Source: Saccharospirillum sp965652395
GTDB taxonomy: Bacteria > Pseudomonadota > Gammaproteobacteria > Pseudomonadales > Natronospirillaceae
Reading direction: 5' to 3'
Length of the DNA: 64,000 bases
NCBI GenBank assembly: GCA_965652395.1
Contig: CBFGUW010000012.1
Span: 60,131-124,130, forward strand
This document shows, one piece after another, positions 60,346 to 64,000 of this stretch (the stretch's first letter is position 1; each line of letters begins with the position of its first letter). The translations under genes and the position numbers were made by a program. The notes beneath the pieces were generated by a model. The model made no database searches and was not told the origin of the DNA. It saw only the letters and a list, made by a program, of their open reading frames with translations.

Positions 60346-61602
60346 TCAGTTCGCGTTTTCCAACAGAACGGCGACACCCTGGCCTCCTCCGGCACAAGCC
60401 GAGGAGATACCAAACTGCTCGCCGCTCTGTTTCAGTTGGCGCGCCACCGTGTGGGTGAGACGCACGCCGGAAACGGCGAGTGGGTGCCCATAGGCAATGG
60501 AGCCGCCATGAACGTTCACCCGATCCCGGTCCAGCCCCAGTTCGCGCTCGCAGGCGATGTATTGGGCGGCAAACGCCTCATTGATTTCGAACCGGGCGAT
60601 GTCGTCCAGCGCCACGGATTGGTCGGCCAACAGGCTGCTGATCGCCGGGGCCGGGCCAATGCCCATGATCTCCGGCGGAACACCGACCACCGAACCACCC
60701 ACGATGCGGGCCAGAGGCTGCAAGCCGTGCGCGCGGACGTAATCGCCCGAGGCCACCAGCACAGCAGCGGCGCCATCCACGATCCCGGATGAGTTGCCGC
60801 CGGTCTGCACCCCACCAAAGGCCGGGCGCAGTTTGGCCAGCACCTCGACCGGGCTGTGGCGAACGTGGCCGTCCTGGTCGAAGGATTGGGCTTTGTCCGC
60901 CAGTTTAAGACTGCGGTCGTGGTAGCCGTCCAGCGACCAGGTGGCATTCTCGACCGGCACGACTTCGCCATCGAAATACCCCGTCTCCCAGGCCATCTCG
61001 GCGCAGGCGAAGCTGCGCGCGGCGAATTCATCGGCCTCTTCACGGCTGATGCCATAACGCTCGGCCAGGTTCTCCGCCGTGCCGCCCATGGTGCAGCCCG
61101 GTGCGGTATCGATGGTGGCCTCCCAGAGGAAATCGCGAAAGTCGACCTGCCCCATGCGGAACCCGCTGCGGTGGCTGTACGACGCCACCGGATTGCGGGA
61201 CATGGATTCGGCGCCGGTGCACAGCACCACCTGGGCCCGGCCCAGCTTGATCTGGTCCGCCGCCGTCAGAATGGTTTCGAAACCGGTGCCGCACAAACGG
61301 TGCACCAGCAAGGCGGGTACCGACTGGCGCACACCGGAATAAAGCCCGATGTGACGCGGCAGCAGATAAGCATCGAAACTCGACTGTGCAACATTGCCCG
61401 CGATCACAGCGTTTACGTCATCCGCAGGGATGCCGCTAGCGTCGAATAGCGCCCGGGTGGCATAAATACCAAGGTCGGTGGGCGATACATCACGCAACAC
61501 ACCGCAATAGTCGGCAAAGGGGGTGCGGCGGCCATCGACCAGCCAGATATCGTCGTAACGGGACAGCAGCGCACTGCGTTCGGAATCCTGATAAGCGGTC
61601 AT
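60346..61602 (-). CDS. Acetyl-CoA acyltransferase (thiolase)
   Basis: 418 residues. The nucleophilic Cys lies in VHRLCGTGFETILTAADQI (C..G motif), with NVHGGSIAYGHPLAVSG (His) and SSACAGGGQGVAVLLEN (second Cys). It cleaves 3-ketoacyl-CoA with release of acetyl-CoA. The ATGA overlap with the crotonase gene before it couples translation of the two. Confidence 0.94.
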   Translation of the reverse strand: MTAYQDSERSALLSRYDDIWLVDGRRTPFADYCGVLRDVSPTDLGIYATRALFDASGIPADDVNAVIAGNVAQSSFDAYLLPRHIGLYSGVRQSVPALLVHRLCGTGFETILTAADQIKLGRAQVVLCTGAESMSRNPVASYSHRSGFRMGQVDFRDFLWEATIDTAPGCTMGGTAENLAERYGISREEADEFAARSFACAEMAWETGYFDGEVVPVENATWSLDGYHDRSLKLADKAQSFDQDGHVRHSPVEVLAKLRPAFGGVQTGGNSSGIVDGAAAVLVASGDYVRAHGLQPLARIVGGSVVGVPPEIMGIGPAPAISSLLADQSVALDDIARFEINEAFAAQYIACERELGLDRDRVNVHGGSIAYGHPLAVSGVRLTHTVARQLKQSGEQFGISSACAGGGQGVAVLLENAN

Positions 61603-62399
61603 GAGGTCTTCTTCCTATTCAGAAACTGGCCAATGCGGGCCTGAACGTCCGGGTGGGTCTGGGTCATACCCGCCACCAGAGATTCGGTGAACAAACCATC
61701 GTCCATCGACATGCTTTCGATTCGGCTGACGGCCGTCACCATGGCCCAGTTCGACAACGGAGAATTTTGCGCGATGGTGCGCGCCAGCTCCCAGGCCTTC
61801 GCCTCACCTTCGCCTTCGCCGACGCGGTAATGCGCCAGGCCCAGACGCTCCCCTTCGGTGGCATCCAGAGTACGACCAGTCAGCATCATTTCCGTCATGC
61901 GGCCGCCGCCAATGATGTTCGCGACCCTCACCGAAGCACCGCCGCCAACGAAAATGCCATGGCGACCCTCCGGTAGACGAAAGTAAGTGGTCGCTTCCGC
62001 CACACGCACATGGGCACAGGCCGCCAATTCCAGGCCTCCGCCAATCACAGCGCCCTTCAACACCGCCACCACCGGCACACCCGCCTGATGAATTTTGCCG
62101 AACACCCGATGCCAAAGACGTGAATGCCGCACCACCTCGAACGGCTCACGGGCCTGATGCTCGGCGAGATCGAGACCGGCGCAGAAGTTATCGCCTTCAC
62201 CGGTCAGCAGCACCACACGAACGGCCTCGTCCATCGGGTCGAACAGTGCTTCCAGTTGCAACAGCAGCTCGTCGTTAATGGCATTGTGTTTATCGGGCCG
62301 GTTAAGCCGGATGTGGGCAACTCCGTCAGTTATGTCCAGTGCTACCATCGCGGTCGTGTTCATAGTCGGGCCTGCGGCAATCGGTTTGATTGGGTTCAT
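61599..62399 (-). CDS. Enoyl-CoA hydratase/isomerase (crotonase family)
   Basis: 266 residues with IRLNRPDKHNAINDELLLQL, the oxyanion segment FCAGLDLAEH and GGGLELAACAHVRVAE. The second half has RTLDATEGERLGLAHYRV. It hydrates enoyl-CoA; other crotonase activities (feruloyl-CoA hydratase-lyase) cannot be excluded, but the presence of SDR and thiolase argues for classic beta-oxidation. It is first in the operon. The start may be ATG 62399 or 62363; neither has a strong ribosome-binding site. Confidence 0.88.
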   Translation of the reverse strand: MNPIKPIAAGPTMNTTAMVALDITDGVAHIRLNRPDKHNAINDELLLQLEALFDPMDEAVRVVLLTGEGDNFCAGLDLAEHQAREPFEVVRHSRLWHRVFGKIHQAGVPVVAVLKGAVIGGGLELAACAHVRVAEATTYFRLPEGRHGIFVGGGASVRVANIIGGGRMTEMMLTGRTLDATEGERLGLAHYRVGEGEGEAKAWELARTIAQNSPLSNWAMVTAVSRIESMSMDDGLFTESLVAGMTQTHPDVQARIGQFLNRKKTS

Positions 62400-62705
62400 T
62401 TCAAGCTAGCTCATTTTTGTTGCACTTGTAAACATTTTATTTTTTAAACAATTATTCACACCAGCTGATGCAAAATAAAAACCCTTTAGAAATCAATAGG
62501 ATAAAAAAGGTAAATCACCTAGATTCCTGTCGTATCACCAGTCCTGAGAACAGCACATTCAGAAATTTTGTTGTTAACTTAAACAATCTGTGACATAAAC
62601 TAGATGCGCTGACGGTCATTGACCCAGCTACGTCGCGACAGGATCAAGCAACCCGGCCAACTCGACCGGGAACAACAACAAGTCCAATAAAACGAGGATT
62701 GAGCG
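62400..62705. promoter_or_regulatory. AT-rich divergent promoter region, crotonase operon / TRAP gene
   Basis: 306 bases with no gene, much more AT-rich than the neighbours. It contains TTGTTGTTAACTTAAACAA (TTGTT and AACAA in inverted order, around 62568-62586), a possible regulator site, and several TTGT/ACAA blocks. It should hold both promoters. Confidence 0.5.
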
Positions 62706-63836
62706 ATGCTTAGAAAGACCTTGTTAAAGACCCTACCCCTGGTGCTGGCCACGGCCACCCTGCTGGGTCAACCCGCGTTCGCAAAAGAGCTCCGCCTGGC
62801 CCCCGGCACGCCTCCGGCGCACCCAGGCCATACCCCGCTGTTCACCTCTTTCCAGGCTGAACTCGACCAACGCTCCAACGGCGACCTCACCGGCCGCATT
62901 CTGGGCACCGAAGTGGCCAACCTGGGTAACATGAGAACCGCGATTCGCAGCGGCCTGGCCGACGCCGGCATGTTCCTGCCCGCCTACTTCCCGGCGGACC
63001 TGCCGGAAATCAACCTGGTCGGCAATCTGTCGTTCATGGGAACCAATTCCCAGGCAATGGGCGCGGCCATGACGGAATACATCGTCACCTGCGGCGACTG
63101 CCAGAAAGAGTTGGAGCAACTGGGTGTGGTCTACACCAGCAGCCACTCGTCGGATCTGTATCAACTGCTGACCACCAAACCAGTACGCACGCTGGACGAT
63201 CTGAAGGGCCTACGCCTGCGTGCCGGTGGTCCCCAGTTTTCCCGCTGGGCGGATTCGGTCGGGGCGACTGGCTCGAATGTCTCGGTGGGCGAACAGTTCG
63301 AGGCCATTTCCCAGGGCGTGCTGGACGGCACCATCGCCTCCACGGCAGACTTGATCTCTTTCCGTCTGGACGATGTGGTGAAATACGTCACCACCCTGAA
63401 ACTCGGCACGTACCATTCCACCATCTCCCACGCCATTGGCCGTAAAACCTGGGCCGGTTTGAGCGAAGACCAACGCCGCACCCTGGCGGAAACCTCATCC
63501 TATTCAAGCGCCCTGGCCACCCAACGCTGGGCACACGAGATGCCGAGCCAGGCCGAAGCGGCCGCCACGGAAAGCGGCATCGAGTTCCTGGAACCCGACC
63601 AGGCCCTGGTCGAGGCGACAACTCAATTCGCCGCCGATGACCTCGACACTGTGATCAGCGAAGCCGAGTCCCGCTATGGCTTAAGCGACGTCGCCGCCAA
63701 AATCGAACGCTTCCAGTCCTTGGTGGACAAGTGGACCGCCTATGCCGACTCTGTCGACAACGATCCCGCTGCCATTGCCGATGAGGTGAATCGCCAGGTC
63801 TGGAGCCAGGTCGACTTCTCCAGCTACGGGATATGA
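62706..63836 (+). CDS. dctP: TRAP transporter substrate-binding protein (DctP family)
   Basis: 376 residues with a signal peptide ending AFA. DctP-type motifs: ELRLAPGTPPAHPGHTPLFT at the start, LKGLRLRAGGPQFSRWADSV with the conserved Arg region, and a VTTLKLGTYHSTISHAIG helix. It binds an organic acid in the periplasm for a TRAP permease, whose genes would lie beyond the window. Divergent from the phenylpropanoid-type operon, so an aromatic acid ligand is plausible but unproven. Confidence 0.92.
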   Translation: MLRKTLLKTLPLVLATATLLGQPAFAKELRLAPGTPPAHPGHTPLFTSFQAELDQRSNGDLTGRILGTEVANLGNMRTAIRSGLADAGMFLPAYFPADLPEINLVGNLSFMGTNSQAMGAAMTEYIVTCGDCQKELEQLGVVYTSSHSSDLYQLLTTKPVRTLDDLKGLRLRAGGPQFSRWADSVGATGSNVSVGEQFEAISQGVLDGTIASTADLISFRLDDVVKYVTTLKLGTYHSTISHAIGRKTWAGLSEDQRRTLAETSSYSSALATQRWAHEMPSQAEAAATESGIEFLEPDQALVEATTQFAADDLDTVISEAESRYGLSDVAAKIERFQSLVDKWTAYADSVDNDPAAIADEVNRQVWSQVDFSSYGI

Positions 63837-63902
63837 GTCTGTGGTTCAGGGTGGTGCCTTTCGCTCCCTTTGCTGAGGGGGCTTCTGTGGCTGGAACCCG
63901 TG

Positions 63903-63951
63903 CCGGACACCGGGGGTGTTCCCTCCAGGGGCCGCTGTGAACCCGTATATG
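63903..63951. repeat. Palindromic repeat copy I (degenerate or truncated)
   Basis: The left arm and core (CCGGGGGTGTTCCCTCCAGG, then GCTGTGAACCCGTATATGG) are recognisable, but the inner hairpin and right arm are replaced by unrelated sequence from about 63952. It lies after dctP; the last bases of the window show no further gene. Confidence 0.7.
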
Positions 63952-64000
63952 GTCCCCTCCCCGTTTGCAAGGCCGCGGTTCTCAAAGTCAGGGACAGGTT

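Overview
The window looks like chromosome of a marine or saline gammaproteobacterium near Oceanospirillales/Saccharospirillaceae. The signs are the nrdR-ribD-ribBA-ribH-nusB order, EttA, RhlE, psuK/psuG, a LasA-type protease, a chitin-type LPMO, and two dense families of intergenic palindromic repeats. The family placement is an inference. No prophage, CRISPR array or transposase is visible.

Layout. 1-4.1 kb: a minus-strand nrdR-ribD-ribBA-ribH-nusB cluster that lacks ribE and ends in an overlapping DUF3565 gene. 4.5-10.7 kb: a small cytochrome c, a heme-motif lipoprotein, L-serine dehydratase 1, an EamA transporter, a lipoprotein and glyA1. 11-18.2 kb: ettA, a GGDEF/EAL protein, tRNA-Leu(UAG), psuK-psuG and a periplasmic binding protein. 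18.2-26.9 kb: a minus-strand run encoding a CheA-like kinase with a NarX/PilJ-type sensor, CheY, CheX, a NirB-like flavoprotein fused to a cytochrome-b-like membrane domain, an 11-heme cytochrome, a Tll0287-like heme lipoprotein, a truncated hemoglobin and a ferredoxin-type reductase. It is preceded by a good sigma-54 promoter and a two-hairpin RNA with an intrinsic terminator. This is the best candidate for an undescribed system in the window.

27-39.5 kb: a glycine-to-serine-to-pyruvate catabolic region (gcvT; glyA2-gcvH-gcvP-sdaA2) with an XRE-cupin regulator. Three matching operator-like sites (GTTTCCTATWGGAAAC type) sit in front of gcvT, the regulator and glyA2. An outer-membrane-like protein and a beta-propeller lipoprotein lie between. 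39.5-48.6 kb: LasA-like M23 peptidase, EF-hand protein, Xaa-Pro dipeptidase, AA10 LPMO, RhlE, catalase, a 43-residue membrane protein and a SpoIIAA-like protein. 48.7-55 kb: DUF2339 membrane protein, two facing HTH regulators, a Cache-GGDEF cyclase and a cytochrome remnant. 55-63.8 kb: a CoA-dependent beta-oxidation operon (crotonase, thiolase, SDR, acyl-CoA dehydrogenase, feruloyl-CoA-synthase-like ligase, thioesterase), probably for phenylpropanoid side chains, divergent from a TRAP substrate-binding protein.

Two repeat families punctuate the window. Nine copies of a 110-130 bp palindrome keep a conserved core while their long arms differ between copies yet stay self-complementary. A GGGAGACG/CGTCTCCC family occurs at five sites, one of them a 38-bp tandem array.
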